Shown here: positions 33,972 to 43,177 of the stretch, piece after piece
Numbering within the stretch: position 1 is the stretch's first letter
How the letters are laid out: the number at the start of each line of letters is the position of its first letter
Assembly: GCF_028401955.1 (NCBI RefSeq)
Contig: NZ_JAQOTJ010000008.1
Coordinates: 1-64,000 of the forward strand
DNA: 64,000 nt
Direction of reading: 5' to 3'
From: Bacillus sp. BP-3
GTDB lineage: Bacteria; Bacillota; Bacilli; Bacillales; Bacillaceae_G
Position numbers and translations under genes: made by a program
The notes under the pieces: model-generated
Databases searched by the model: none
The model's input: only the letters and a program-made list of their open reading frames with translations
Told to the model about the DNA's origin: nothing

Positions 33972-34169
33972 TTAAAGTTTTACTACGTTAGCAGCTTGAG
34001 GTCCGCGATTTCCTTCAATGATCTCGAAAGAAACTTCTTGACCTTCTTCTAAAGATTTGTAACCTTCACCTTGAATTGCACTGAAGTGTACGAATACATC
34101 GTCAGCACCTTCAACTTCGATAAATCCGAAACCTTTTTCGCTATTAAACCATTTTACTTTACCTTGCAT
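33972..34169 (-). CDS. cspD: Cold shock protein
   Basis: 65 residues: one cold shock domain with RNP1 KGFGFIEVE (about 13-21) and RNP2 VFVHFSAI (about 26-33), opening [16 protein letters not shown]. It binds single-stranded RNA as a chaperone. Synteny with ypzA and ypeQ supports cspD. GGGGGCATTGCA surrounds the start. A hairpin made by AGGAGGTTATC/GATAACCTCCT (33930-33958) is its terminator. Confidence 0.92.
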   Translation of the reverse strand: MQGKVKWFNSEKGFGFIEVEGADDVFVHFSAIQGEGYKSLEEGQEVSFEIIEGNRGPQAANVVKL

Positions 34170-34616
34170 ATTGCAATGCCCCCTAAATATAATTACTTTC
34201 TCATTTAGTGAATATTACCTAAAATAATAACAACTTCATAAAATTGAAATTATTATATTCTCGAATATTCTGCTGAATGATAATTTAAATATATATGTAA
34301 TGGGAGATTTTAGTCAAGTAAGCGTTTTTATTTCTTGTATATTTGTGGATAAAAAAGGATATTTTAGACATGGATATTTTTATCGCAGATTTCAAAGTGT
34401 AAAACAAGGAATTTTACATTCAAATATCGAATATAAAGAATAGGAAGAGATAGGCAAACTTCATGGCAAATTTAAAATGGAGGTTTCAATCCCATACAAT
34501 TTATTTTGGAGTATATGAACGTATAATTATTTTATGAGATGTAAATATTACTTTTTCTATTCATTTTGCGCTTAAAGCTTTACAATTGTTTATATAAGAT
34601 TGAAGGGGAGATTTCT
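34170..34616. other. Divergent region cspD / 102-residue gene
   Basis: About 450 very AT-rich bases. The left part should encode the long leader typical of cold-shock genes. A 24-codon frame at 34463-34537 has only a weak start site and is not called. Nothing else was recognised. Confidence 0.35.
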
Positions 34617-34925
34617 ATGTATCGAACCACAGTAAATGAAAAGGAAATTATTATAACATTAGCAGCAAAAATACGTAAAGAAATAATAGACAGAAATCCA
34701 TTATATGAGGCTGTTCTTCAAATAGCTGAACCATTGCTTCAAACAAACCAACCGACATTTGCTGTAAATCATGAAATATTAGGATTGATTATTGGAGAAG
34801 TACAAAGAGGAGAAGTGACAGTTTTTGCAGTGGAACATATCATTCCAAAACAGAATATATTCGGTTCGAGCAATATTTTCTATCCAAATGGGGGAACAAG
34901 CAAACTTGTAATGGGAATAGAATAG
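34617..34925 (+). CDS. Hypothetical protein, 102 residues
   Basis: Soluble protein (MYRTTVNEKEIIITLAAKIR, then EVTVFAVEHIIPKQNIFGSS). No family was recognised. GAAGGGGAG seven bases upstream supports the ATG at 34617 over the longer frame. It is followed by a strong hairpin, so it is a single-gene unit. Confidence 0.6.
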   Translation: MYRTTVNEKEIIITLAAKIRKEIIDRNPLYEAVLQIAEPLLQTNQPTFAVNHEILGLIIGEVQRGEVTVFAVEHIIPKQNIFGSSNIFYPNGGTSKLVMGIE

Positions 34926-34933
34926 AAATAAAA

Positions 34934-34966
34934 AAAGCGGCCATAACAATATGTTACGGCCGCTTT
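34934..34966 (+). terminator. Terminator after the 102-residue gene
   Basis: AAAGCGGCC-TAACA pairs with TGTTA-GGCCGCTTT (34934-34948 with 34952-34966). Confidence 0.8.
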
Positions 34967-34982
34967 CTAAAGAGAGAGGGGA

Positions 34983-35609
34983 ATGGGGATGAAACGGGTA
35001 ATAAAAGAGTATTTCTTTCAGCACGATATTGTCATTATGATTGGAGTTTTAATTGCTTTTATCGTATTTTTGAACATGCAATTGTTTACATGGATTGCAG
35101 CTATTGCTATTATTGCAGGTATTATCTTTTATACAATTAACGAGTATGTAACACATCGTTTTTTATTTCATTTAAAACCGCCAAAGAATCCATTTTTATT
35201 AAAAATGTTAAAACGTCTTCATTATGATCATCATGTATATCCGAATGATTTGAAATTGCTATTTTTACCAGTTTGGTATAGCCTGCCTGGATTTACGATT
35301 TATTTATGTATTGTATATGGTATTACTTCTAACATCACGCTAACATTATCATTTGGAATTGGGATGATTCTTATGCTATTGGTATATGAATGGAAACATT
35401 ATATTGCTCATCGGCCAATGCGTCCATTGACGCCATACGGAAGATGGCTAAAGAAGCAGCATTTACTGCATCATTATAAAAATGAGAATTATTGGTTCGG
35501 AGTATCGAATTTATTTTACGATTTTTTGTTTAAGACATTTAAAGAAGGAAAAGATGTTGAAACGAGTGAAACAGCTCGTAATTTAGAAGGTGAAAAAGCG
35601 GTGCGATAA
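34983..35609 (+). CDS. Fatty acid hydroxylase / sterol desaturase superfamily membrane protein
   Basis: 208 residues with four to five helices. The di-iron His boxes are visible: HRFLFH (about 58-63), HYDHHVYP (about 80-87), HYIAHR (about 139-144) and HLLHHYKNENYWFG (about 160-173). Members oxidise lipid chains at the membrane; the lipid is unknown. Two in-frame ATGs (34983, 34989) both have G-rich sites upstream. Confidence 0.85.
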   Translation: MGMKRVIKEYFFQHDIVIMIGVLIAFIVFLNMQLFTWIAAIAIIAGIIFYTINEYVTHRFLFHLKPPKNPFLLKMLKRLHYDHHVYPNDLKLLFLPVWYSLPGFTIYLCIVYGITSNITLTLSFGIGMILMLLVYEWKHYIAHRPMRPLTPYGRWLKKQHLLHHYKNENYWFGVSNLFYDFLFKTFKEGKDVETSETARNLEGEKAVR

Positions 35610-35805
35610 GCACTGCTTTTTATTTTAATAAAAGTCTATGAGGATTTGGAGAAAAATGACAGAATTTGTCTATCGAAAAATCTTTGCTTACAAAAATAGA
35701 TTGTCTACAATAAACTTAAGTTTCAGAATATTTACAAAATTATGTTTCAGGTTATAAAAGAAATCTTTTGACGAATTGGATTGAATAGAAGGGGGTAGGT
35801 ATGAA

Positions 35806-36144
35806 ATGAAACAAGAAACATCTGCGCGTAAATTGAATGGTGAAATCAATTATACAAATGTAGTACAGTCTACCGAATTTCAAAACTTGTTACAAGCAAA
35901 GAAAAAATTTATTGTACCGATGAGCATGTTCTTTTTCAGTTTTTTTATTGCTCTGCCTATTTTCACATCGTATTCAAAAGTGCTCAATACATCAGCAATT
36001 GGTGATATTACATGGGCATGGGTATTTGCATTTGCTCAGTTCGTTATGACGTGGGCATTGTGCATGATTTACAGTAAAAAAGCAGAATCATTTGATCGGT
36101 TATCGAATCAAATTCTCGAAAACTTGGATAAAGAGAGGGGATAA
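35806..36144 (+). CDS. DUF485 membrane protein
   Basis: 112 residues with two membrane helices (KKFIVPMSMFFFSFFIALPI and WAWVFAFAQFVMTWALCMIY) and the DUF485 layout. These small proteins always precede acetate-type solute symporters (YwcB/YjcH with YwcA/ActP), which follows here after three bases. Presumably a partner subunit. GAAGGGGGTAGG precedes the ATG. Confidence 0.9.
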   Translation: MKQETSARKLNGEINYTNVVQSTEFQNLLQAKKKFIVPMSMFFFSFFIALPIFTSYSKVLNTSAIGDITWAWVFAFAQFVMTWALCMIYSKKAESFDRLSNQILENLDKERG

Positions 36145-36147
36145 ACA

Positions 36148-37698
36148 TTGAATACAACAGCTTTTACTTTATTTCTAGTCATTGTTCTTGGAACGCTTGT
36201 CATTACGTACTATGCATCGAAAAAAACAAAAAATGCAAGTGATTTTTATACAGCAGGCGGTGGGTTAACAGGATGGCAAAACGGTTTGGCAATTGCGGGT
36301 GATTACATGTCCGCTGCTTCTTTTCTTGGAATTGCCGGAGCAATAGCATTAACAGGGTTCGATGGATTTTTTTATAGCATTGGTTTTCTTGTTGCCTATT
36401 TAGTTGTACTGTATCTTGTTGCAGAGCCGCTTCGAAACCTTGGGAAGTTTACGTTAGCAGATATGATTGCAGCACGTTTTGATGCAAAAAAAGTACGGGG
36501 AGTAGCAGCGCTTAATACGATGACAATTTCAATTTTTTATATGATTGCACAGTTAGTTGGAGCCGGAGCCCTTATTAAATTATTATTAGGAATCGAATAC
36601 CGGACGGCTGTACTCATTGTTGGGGTATTGATGACTGTATATGTTATTTTTGGAGGAATGACAGCAACGAGCTGGGTGCAAATTGTTAAAGCAGTATTAT
36701 TAATGGCTGGTACCTTTGTTATTTCTGTTATTGTGTTTGCGAAGTTTAACTTTAGTATTACAGAAATGTTTGCACAAATGAAGACAGCGACACCATTGAA
36801 AGAAGCATTTTTAAATCCTGGTGTAAAGTATAAAGTTGGATTAGATACAATTTCGTTAAATTTAGGGCTTGTTCTTGGTACAGCGGGATTGCCACATATT
36901 CTCGTTCGTTTCTTTACAGTGCGTGATGCGAAAACAGCCCGTCAATCTGTTGTATATGCCACGTGGTTAATCGGAGCTTTTTATATTATGACAATTTTCT
37001 TAGGATTTGGTGCAGCAGCATTTGTTGGGAATGAGGCTATTGTGAAAGCGAATGCAGCTGGTAATATGGCAGCGCCAATGTTAGCAGAAGCGTTAGGTGG
37101 AAATCTTTTATTTGCTTTCGTTTCGGCAGTAGCATTTGCAACAATCTTAGCTGTAGTAGCAGGACTTGTTTTAACAGCGGCATCGGCGTTTGCTCATGAT
37201 TTCTATAATGAAATATTACGCCGCGGAAAAGCAACGGAAAAAGAACAAGTAAAAATGGCGCGCTACGCTTCAGTGGGAGTTGCAGTGTTTTCTATTATTT
37301 TAGCGCTATTTGCACAAACGTTAAATGTAGCGTTCCTTGTATCGCTTGCATTTGCTGTTGCGGCAAGTGCGAACTTACCAGTTATTTTATTTACGATATA
37401 TTGGAAACGCTTTAATACGACGGGGGCAATTTGTGGTATGATTGTTGGCTTAACTTCTGCGATTGTGCTCGTTGCGATGAGTCCGAATGTATGGGATCCA
37501 GTGGCTGGAAAAGCAATTTTTGTTGGGGATCCATTATTTCCATATACAACACCAGGAATCGTTTCTATTCCACTAGGATTTTTAGCAGCATATCTAGGAA
37601 CGATTTTCTCAAGTAAGAAAGAAGATGCAGCGAAGTTTGATGAAATACTTGTAAAGTCGAATACAGGGCATGGAATTAGTGATATTTCAGCACATTAA
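36148..37698 (+). CDS. Sodium:solute symporter, acetate/monocarboxylate type (ActP/YwcA-like)
   Basis: 516 residues, about 13 helices. SSF family signatures: DFYTAGGGLTGWQNGLAIAG (about 32-51) with DYMSAASFLGIAG, then GLPHILVRFFTVRDAKTARQ (about 248-267). Sequence and its DUF485 partner fit the cation:acetate subgroup. TTG start at 36148 with AGAGAGGGG upstream. The last residues are cytosolic and acidic. Confidence 0.9.
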   Translation: MNTTAFTLFLVIVLGTLVITYYASKKTKNASDFYTAGGGLTGWQNGLAIAGDYMSAASFLGIAGAIALTGFDGFFYSIGFLVAYLVVLYLVAEPLRNLGKFTLADMIAARFDAKKVRGVAALNTMTISIFYMIAQLVGAGALIKLLLGIEYRTAVLIVGVLMTVYVIFGGMTATSWVQIVKAVLLMAGTFVISVIVFAKFNFSITEMFAQMKTATPLKEAFLNPGVKYKVGLDTISLNLGLVLGTAGLPHILVRFFTVRDAKTARQSVVYATWLIGAFYIMTIFLGFGAAAFVGNEAIVKANAAGNMAAPMLAEALGGNLLFAFVSAVAFATILAVVAGLVLTAASAFAHDFYNEILRRGKATEKEQVKMARYASVGVAVFSIILALFAQTLNVAFLVSLAFAVAASANLPVILFTIYWKRFNTTGAICGMIVGLTSAIVLVAMSPNVWDPVAGKAIFVGDPLFPYTTPGIVSIPLGFLAAYLGTIFSSKKEDAAKFDEILVKSNTGHGISDISAH

Positions 37699-37704
37699 GA
37701 AACA

Positions 37705-37743
37705 GAAGTGCTTTCCGTCTAAAGGAAGGCGCTTCAGTTTTTA
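37705..37743 (+). terminator. Symporter terminator
   Basis: GAAGTGCTTTCC/GGAAGGCGCTTC stem (37705-37716 with 37724-37735), then T-run. Confidence 0.85.
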
Positions 37744-37883
37744 TTTGTTTTCTTAATTAAATGTATCAATTTTAATTTGGATTTTTTTGTGAATCGCTAT
37801 TTTCGTAAGAATTTTTGCTCTCTTGACCATATTAATAAAAGGTTGAGTTTCAACTCGTACATTGGAGTTAAAGGATGGTTTAC

Positions 37884-38360
37884 ATGAAAGATGAATTAAG
37901 TATAAATATTTATTTAGATGAAACTGATACTCCGTTTTCAAAATATTATAGCTCAGATGATGTTTATCTAAGTTCTGACCTTGTAGATTTTCTTTTTTCA
38001 AAGCTGCACAGTGGCAAAAGAAAAGAAGTGAAAATATTTTTTTTAGGTCAGAATGAATTTGACGAAAAGTCATTGAAGACTGCCACATGTAACTCTTTTT
38101 CTAACCTCTTGAACGAAGAAGAATATACATATGCTAGAAATGTTAAGAAGGCCATTGTTTTGTTTGTGATTGGTATTATTGTTGGGATAATATACTTAAA
38201 TCTTACAAGTAGTCATGCTTATCTTGCGGGAATATTAAGCATTGTGTGCTGGGTTTTTATTTGGTCAGGTACAGAGATTTACTTTTTTGACAATCAGCAA
38301 ATCAAACAAAAAATTAGAAAGTACAAAAATATTGTAAATGCGAACGTGTACAAAAAATAG
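37884..38360 (+). CDS. Hypothetical membrane protein, 158 residues
   Basis: A soluble N-terminal half of about 90 residues (MKDELSINIYLDETDTPFSK) is followed by two helices (AIVLFVIGIIVGIIYLNL and AYLAGILSIVCWVFIWSGTE) and a basic C-terminal tail. No family was recognised. AAAGGA eight bases before ATG 37884 supports that start. Single-gene unit. Confidence 0.65.
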   Translation: MKDELSINIYLDETDTPFSKYYSSDDVYLSSDLVDFLFSKLHSGKRKEVKIFFLGQNEFDEKSLKTATCNSFSNLLNEEEYTYARNVKKAIVLFVIGIIVGIIYLNLTSSHAYLAGILSIVCWVFIWSGTEIYFFDNQQIKQKIRKYKNIVNANVYKK

Positions 38361-38417
38361 AATTTTGAGGATTGTTTAGACATAGAAGTTGTAATGAAAA
38401 AGTATTTATAAATACTT

Positions 38418-38450
38418 AAGACCTTGAGTTGATCCGAGGTCTTATTTTTA
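38418..38450 (+). terminator. Terminator
   Basis: AAGACCT/AGGTCTT stem (38418-38424 with 38437-38443) and T-rich tail. Confidence 0.65.
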
Positions 38451-38491
38451 TTGCATAAAAACAACACCCTATACGGAAAGAATCTTGTTTA

Positions 38492-38570
38492 TATTTGTTT
38501 TAAACCTTGCAGGCGGTAGGAGAGGATCCTGACCGCTTCTATGCGCTTGCTCCCCTAAAAAGAAAGAGGA
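38492..38570 (-). repeat. Dispersed repeat, copy C (inverted)
   Basis: Read on the minus strand it gives T-rich start, GCATAGAAGCGGT (38544-38532), a hairpin with GCGGT/ACCGC arms (38513-38517 with 38532-38536) and the tail TGCAAGGTTTAAAACAAA. It matches copies at 28508 and 60178. Confidence 0.6.
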
Positions 38571-38692
38571 TTTTAGATCATTTTTTCAATTTGTATATAA
38601 ACAATGTTGGAAATTTAGTTATTTATAATATAATTCATACACTTGTATAATAAAGTAAACAATGGACAAATAAAAAGAACGGAGTAGTAAAT

Positions 38693-39526
38693 ATGCTATT
38701 AAATCAACGTTTTACAATTGGAGAAATGGCAAAAATGCATAATATTCCTGAGTCGACATTGCGGTACTATGATGAAAAGGGAATCTTTCATCCAGCAGTT
38801 GTTGATTCACAAACAAATTATCGCTACTATACAATTGATCAATTTTCAATGTTGGATACGATTAAGTTTTTACGTCAGTTAAATATACCACTAAAAGAAA
38901 TTAAACGATATATAGATGAAAGAACACCAGCCTTTGCGCTGGATTTATTAGAGAAACAAGAAGAGATGTTACTGAAAAAGAAAAGGGAAATTGAATATAA
39001 GTTAGCAAAAATAAAGCATAAAATTCATTTAATGACAGAAGCTGTTCAAACAGATGGTCATACGGTCTTTTTTACAAAATTACCAAAGCGGAAAATTACA
39101 GCTCTTCCTATTACTTCAAATGTAACAGAAGATATGTTTGAATATTATATTCATTCACTTCAAAAAAATATAAAACAAGTGGAAGAAAGCATATTTTCGG
39201 GCGATATAGGTGTTACCGTAGCAAAAGATGCATTGTTACACCATGAATTTCAAGCATACAATAGTGTATTTATTCTCCTTGATTACATGCCATTTCAAGC
39301 TGCTGCTTTTAATGTAATTGAAGAAGGGACGTATGCGTGTGCGTATCATCATGGACCGTACGAAGAAACTGGTAAGACTTATAAGAGGCTCCTACTAGCT
39401 ATTGAGAAGGATGGATATGAAATATGCGGTGATGCAATTGAACTAGCTTTAATTGATTGGTCTGTAACGAGTAACCAAGAGGAGCAAGTGACAGAAATTC
39501 AAATCCCTGTGGTGAGAAAAAAATAA
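38693..39526 (+). CDS. MerR-family regulator with effector-binding domain
   Basis: 277 residues. N-terminal MerR helix-turn-helix (FTIGEMAKMHNIPESTLRYY, about 7-26, then EKGIFHPA and the wing), a coiled coil about 85-118 and a GyrI/BmrR-like effector domain (residues 130-275, with EEGTYACAYHHGPYEETGKT). Drugs or other hydrophobic ligands are the usual effectors. It is followed by a MATE pump whose promoter has the MerR-type 19-bp spacer, so it almost certainly activates that pump. Confidence 0.9.
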   Translation: MLLNQRFTIGEMAKMHNIPESTLRYYDEKGIFHPAVVDSQTNYRYYTIDQFSMLDTIKFLRQLNIPLKEIKRYIDERTPAFALDLLEKQEEMLLKKKREIEYKLAKIKHKIHLMTEAVQTDGHTVFFTKLPKRKITALPITSNVTEDMFEYYIHSLQKNIKQVEESIFSGDIGVTVAKDALLHHEFQAYNSVFILLDYMPFQAAAFNVIEEGTYACAYHHGPYEETGKTYKRLLLAIEKDGYEICGDAIELALIDWSVTSNQEEQVTEIQIPVVRKK

Positions 39527-39565
39527 AAACACCATTCATAACAAAATATATTTTTTACTTCTCTC

Positions 39566-39596
39566 TTGACCTTAAAGTTACTTGAAGGTTTACAAT
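39566..39596 (+). promoter_or_regulatory. MerR-type promoter and operator of the MATE gene
   Basis: TTGACC (39566-39571), 19 bases, TACAAT (39591-39596). The over-long spacer holds the inverted repeat ACCTT...AAGGT (39569-39573 with 39585-39589). This is the hallmark of MerR-family activation by DNA distortion. Confidence 0.88.
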
Positions 39597-39628
39597 GTGA
39601 ACAGAGAGTCGTAAAGGAGAATTTTGTA

Positions 39629-40981
39629 ATGGAAACAACTGAGCATTTAAGAGAAAAACCGGTTAAAAGTTTATTTATTTCTTATTTGATTCCGGCTGTA
39701 CTTGGAATGGTACTGATGTCGGTGAATATTATGATTGATGCAGTTATGGTGAGCCGTGGTGTGGGAGCGAATGGATTGGCAGGCGTAAACGTTGCTGTTC
39801 CCGCATTTTCTATCTTTTTCTCCATCTCGTTATGGATTGGGATGGGCGGAGCTACATTGTATTCTATCGCTTTAGGAGAAAATAAAATAGAGCGAGCGCG
39901 TTCTATTTTCACACAATCTATGACGGTAGCTGTTGCGATTGTTGCTATGTTAATGATTGTTTGTTTATGGAAAATAGAAGACATAGCATACTTGTTTGGT
40001 GCAAATGATGTGATTTTACCGTATTCATTAGATTATTTACATGTATTATTCACCTTTGGAGTTATTTATGTATTAGAAAATATTTTGAGTACATTTATAC
40101 GAAATGATGGAAATCCAAATTTAGCTATGACAGGTCTTATTGTCACAGCATTGTTAAACATTGTATTTAATTATATTTTTATCTTTATTCTAGGCTGGGG
40201 GGTAACAGGATCAGCATCTGCAACTATTTTATCTGCAGCAATTGGTTTTCTTGTGCTACTAAGTCATTTCTTTAGAAAAAACAGTATTTTAAAATGGACG
40301 AAACTCCATCTAGAATGGGAAACTGTAAAGCAAATTATGATTATTGGTTTTCCGAGTTTCACAACAGAGGCTACAGTAGCGATTGTAACGATTGGATTTA
40401 ATGTCACTTTTATTCAATATGCTGGTGAACAAGGCGTTGCATCATATGCTATAGTAAACAGTATTCATGCTATGACGTTACTTTTATTCTTTGGTGTTGG
40501 GGCAGCACTGCAACCTATTGCGAGCTTCCACTATGGTGCAAACTTAACGGAAAGATTGAAACAAGGGCTGCAACTTGCGGTAAAAACAGCGGTTGTACTT
40601 GGTATTATCGCAACACTTATTGGTTTATTTTTTGGGAAAAATCTTATCGGTTTATTTAACGTTCAATCTAAAGAATTATTAAATATGACGGTAATTGGAA
40701 TTAGTTTATTCTTCACGCAATACGTATTTTTAGGTTATAACATCGTATATGGAGAATATTTTCAATCTGTAAGACAAACAAAAAAATCTGTTTTTATTAT
40801 TTTAAGTCGCGGGTTGTTACTTATTATCCCTCTTCTGTGGATGATGCCAAAATTATTTGGGGTACATGGAATATGGCTTGTAATGCCTGTTGCGGAACTA
40901 TTAACAGCGTGTGCTGTATTTATGATGAATCATTTCTCACATCCAGTTTCTATGCGGGTGTTGGAAGAAAAACATATATAA
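39629..40981 (+). CDS. MATE-family efflux transporter
   Basis: 450 residues, twelve helices in two six-helix repeats (MVLMSVNIMIDAVMVSRGVG in helix 2 region; second repeat from about 230, FPSFTTEATVAIVTIGFNVT). It exports drugs or metabolites using Na+ or H+. The ATG at 39629 has AAAGGAGA nine bases upstream; the longer frame from 39566 would start inside the promoter. Controlled by the preceding MerR gene. Confidence 0.9.
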   Translation: METTEHLREKPVKSLFISYLIPAVLGMVLMSVNIMIDAVMVSRGVGANGLAGVNVAVPAFSIFFSISLWIGMGGATLYSIALGENKIERARSIFTQSMTVAVAIVAMLMIVCLWKIEDIAYLFGANDVILPYSLDYLHVLFTFGVIYVLENILSTFIRNDGNPNLAMTGLIVTALLNIVFNYIFIFILGWGVTGSASATILSAAIGFLVLLSHFFRKNSILKWTKLHLEWETVKQIMIIGFPSFTTEATVAIVTIGFNVTFIQYAGEQGVASYAIVNSIHAMTLLLFFGVGAALQPIASFHYGANLTERLKQGLQLAVKTAVVLGIIATLIGLFFGKNLIGLFNVQSKELLNMTVIGISLFFTQYVFLGYNIVYGEYFQSVRQTKKSVFIILSRGLLLIIPLLWMMPKLFGVHGIWLVMPVAELLTACAVFMMNHFSHPVSMRVLEEKHI

Positions 40982-40989
40982 TGATGAAG

Positions 40990-41018
40990 TCCCCTTAATA
41001 TGTTAAGGGGATTTTTTT
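40990..41018 (+). terminator. MATE gene terminator
   Basis: TCCCCTTAA/TTAAGGGGA stem and T-run. Confidence 0.88.
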
Positions 41019-41143
41019 CTATACGAATTAATACAAATATTACCTTTTAATGATAAACTATTGCGAATTGGAAAATAAAACTATACAAGTAATTGGAAGA
41101 ATATTATGATGGGAAAAATGGGGAAACAGGAGAGTTCATAGGA

Positions 41144-41725
41144 ATGCTAAAAAGAAAGAGATTCAAAAAGTATTGCTTTATTTTCATTATAATTGCAGCA
41201 GTTTATATGAGTATTTTACAATATGTTATTTATAAGCATGGTCACATGGAAGCACCGAATGATGCAGATTATATGATTGTACTTGGTGCTCGTGTGAAAG
41301 GGACAGAGCCTTCTTATGCTTTGCAATATCGTATTGATAAAGCAGCAGAATATTTAATAACACATCCACAAACAACTGCTATTGTATCTGGTGGTAAAGG
41401 AAAAGGAGAGGACATTTCCGAAGCTTTGGTCATGAAACGCGGATTGGTAGAACAGGGAATACAAGAAGAACGAATTATAATGGAAGATCGTTCTTCGAAT
41501 ACAGATGAGAACATAAAATTTTCAAAACTTCTTATTCCAGCAAATAAGAAAAAAGGAATCATTGTAACGAATGATTTTCATATGTACCGCGCGAAAAAAA
41601 TTGCCGAAAAACAAGGATTGCAGCTAGAGGGATTGTCTGCAAGAACACCAAAGCCTATCATCATTCAATCTAATTTTAGAGAGTATGTAGCAATTACGAA
41701 GTATTGGCTTATGAACCAAATATAA
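41144..41725 (+). CDS. YdcF/SanA-like DUF218 protein
   Basis: 193 residues: one N-terminal membrane helix (YCFIFIIIAAVYMSILQYVI), then the DUF218 domain with DYMIVLGARVKG (about 40-51), VSGGKGKGEDISEA (about 82-95), ERIIMEDRSSNTDENIKFSK (about 113-132) and VTNDFHMYRAKKIA. The domain faces outside and is thought to act in envelope or quinone metabolism. GGAGAG about nine bases before ATG 41144. Confidence 0.85.
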   Translation: MLKRKRFKKYCFIFIIIAAVYMSILQYVIYKHGHMEAPNDADYMIVLGARVKGTEPSYALQYRIDKAAEYLITHPQTTAIVSGGKGKGEDISEALVMKRGLVEQGIQEERIIMEDRSSNTDENIKFSKLLIPANKKKGIIVTNDFHMYRAKKIAEKQGLQLEGLSARTPKPIIIQSNFREYVAITKYWLMNQI

Positions 41726-41828
41726 TGTGAAATCTTACAAAAGTGTAATTCAGATGAAAGGTAAAGCGATAGTTTCTAAAGTTTTAAAGTGCAATAATGA
41801 GAGTAACAAAACTTTAGAGGTGAATCGT

Positions 41829-42146
41829 ATGAAAGGCAATCATATTTTATCTGCATTATGTTACTTTAGTATTTTCTTTGCACCATTGTTACTTCCAATT
41901 ATCGTCTACTTTATAGCAGAGGATGACGTAAAATACCATGCGAAAAAAGCATTGTGGACACATGTAATTCCATATGTAGTTCTATTTGGAGGTCTTAGTC
42001 TTTCTGGTGTGTTTGGTCTAAGTATGGGAGAATCAACAGTGGTAGGAATCGCTATTATTGCAACGTATGCAATCTTTGCAGTGGTAGGAATTTATTATTT
42101 CGTTTGGAATATTGTTAAAGGTGTAAAGATATTGAAAGCAGCATAA
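41829..42146 (+). CDS. DUF4870 membrane protein
   Basis: 105 residues with three helices. The DUF4870 pattern is clear: LSALCYFSIFFAPLLLPIIV, then KYHAKKALWTHV and a final helix ending IVKGVKILKA. Function unknown. AGAGGTG precedes the ATG at 41829. It lies about 100 bases after the DUF218 gene. Confidence 0.82.
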   Translation: MKGNHILSALCYFSIFFAPLLLPIIVYFIAEDDVKYHAKKALWTHVIPYVVLFGGLSLSGVFGLSMGESTVVGIAIIATYAIFAVVGIYYFVWNIVKGVKILKAA

Positions 42147-42155
42147 TGTTTAGGA

Positions 42156-42187
42156 AAGGACCAATCAATTGCGATTGGTTCTTTTTC
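42156..42187 (+). terminator. DUF4870 gene terminator
   Basis: AAGGACCAATC/GATTGGTTCTT stem (42156-42166 with 42173-42183) and T-run. Confidence 0.85.
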
Positions 42188-42273
42188 ATGTATCATTTTG
42201 TTTTAAGCATATCGTTTGTCTGTGTACAAAAAATATGGTAATTATTGAGTATTCGGACTATAGGGGGTAGGAA

Positions 42274-43011
42274 ATGATGAATGAAATGATACATACAATG
42301 GAACAACACGTATCAGTACGAAAGTATAAGAAAGAGCCAATTCCAAAGAATATAATCGAAAGAATGATTGGAGCAGCACAACATGCGGCATCATCACATT
42401 TTGTGCAAGCCTATTCAGTTGTATATGTAACAGATGAAGCATTGAAAGAGCAATTAGCAGAGCTTTCTGGAAATCGCCACGTGAAAAATTGTGGAGCATT
42501 CTTTGTTTGTTGTGCAGATTTAAAGCGGTTAGAAGTTGCATGTGAGAAGCATGGAACAGAAATTAAATCTCATACTACAGAAAATTTCATTGTGGCAACG
42601 GTAGATGTTTCCCTCTTTGCTCAAAATTTAGCGCTTGCAGCGGAATCTCTCGGATATGGTATTTGTTACATTGGAGGAATCCGTAATAATCCAGAACAAG
42701 TAAGTGAATTACTACATTTGCCAGATAACGTGTACCCAGTTTTTGGAATGACAGTTGGTGTACCAGATGAAAAGCATGGCGTGAAACCTCGACTACCAGT
42801 GGGAGCTATCCTACATGAAAACACATATGATGAGAACAAATATAACGAATTATTAGATGAATATGATCATACGACCAATGAATATTATAAGGAAAGATTA
42901 ACAAATCAAAAGGATGTGACATGGACAGGATCAATGAGCAAGTTTATGTCACAGGAGAAGCGATTGCATATGAAAGAGTATTTGGTTAAAAAGGGATTTG
43001 ATAAAAAATAA
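42274..43011 (+). CDS. NADPH-dependent FMN nitroreductase (NfrA/NfsA family)
   Basis: 245 residues. FMN-binding elements: VRKYKKEPI (about 15-23), AAQHAASSHFVQAYSVV (about 33-49), GYGICYIGGIRNNPEQVSEL (about 130-149) and the C-terminal KPRLP segment (about 174-178). Such enzymes reduce nitroaromatics, chromate or FMN with NADPH. GGGGGTAGGAAATG gives two adjacent ATG choices. Confidence 0.9.
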   Translation: MMNEMIHTMEQHVSVRKYKKEPIPKNIIERMIGAAQHAASSHFVQAYSVVYVTDEALKEQLAELSGNRHVKNCGAFFVCCADLKRLEVACEKHGTEIKSHTTENFIVATVDVSLFAQNLALAAESLGYGICYIGGIRNNPEQVSELLHLPDNVYPVFGMTVGVPDEKHGVKPRLPVGAILHENTYDENKYNELLDEYDHTTNEYYKERLTNQKDVTWTGSMSKFMSQEKRLHMKEYLVKKGFDKK

Positions 43012-43016
43012 TGTAG

Positions 43017-43050
43017 AAAAAGCAAATCTGTTTAGACAGGTTTGCTTTTT
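43017..43050 (+). terminator. Nitroreductase terminator
   Basis: AAAAGCAAATCTGT/ACAGGTTTGCTTTT stem (43017-43030 with 43035-43048). Confidence 0.9.
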
Positions 43051-43177
43051 TGTTTGGAAAATAAAAATATTTCCAATTTTCGATTGACGATTGATTCCTA
43101 TACTGCTAATATACTGAATAATTTTGCAAAATTATAAAACTGATTCGATAAATACCGAATCAAAGGAAGGAGACCAT

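Noticed and set aside
34463-34537. 24-codon ORF starting MANLKWRF
   Set aside because: Weak ribosome binding site and no other support.
38492-38570. Idea that the dispersed repeat is the Bacillaceae-1 RNA motif
   Set aside because: One copy has AUCCU in a hairpin loop, as in that motif, but the other two copies do not, and no second such loop exists.
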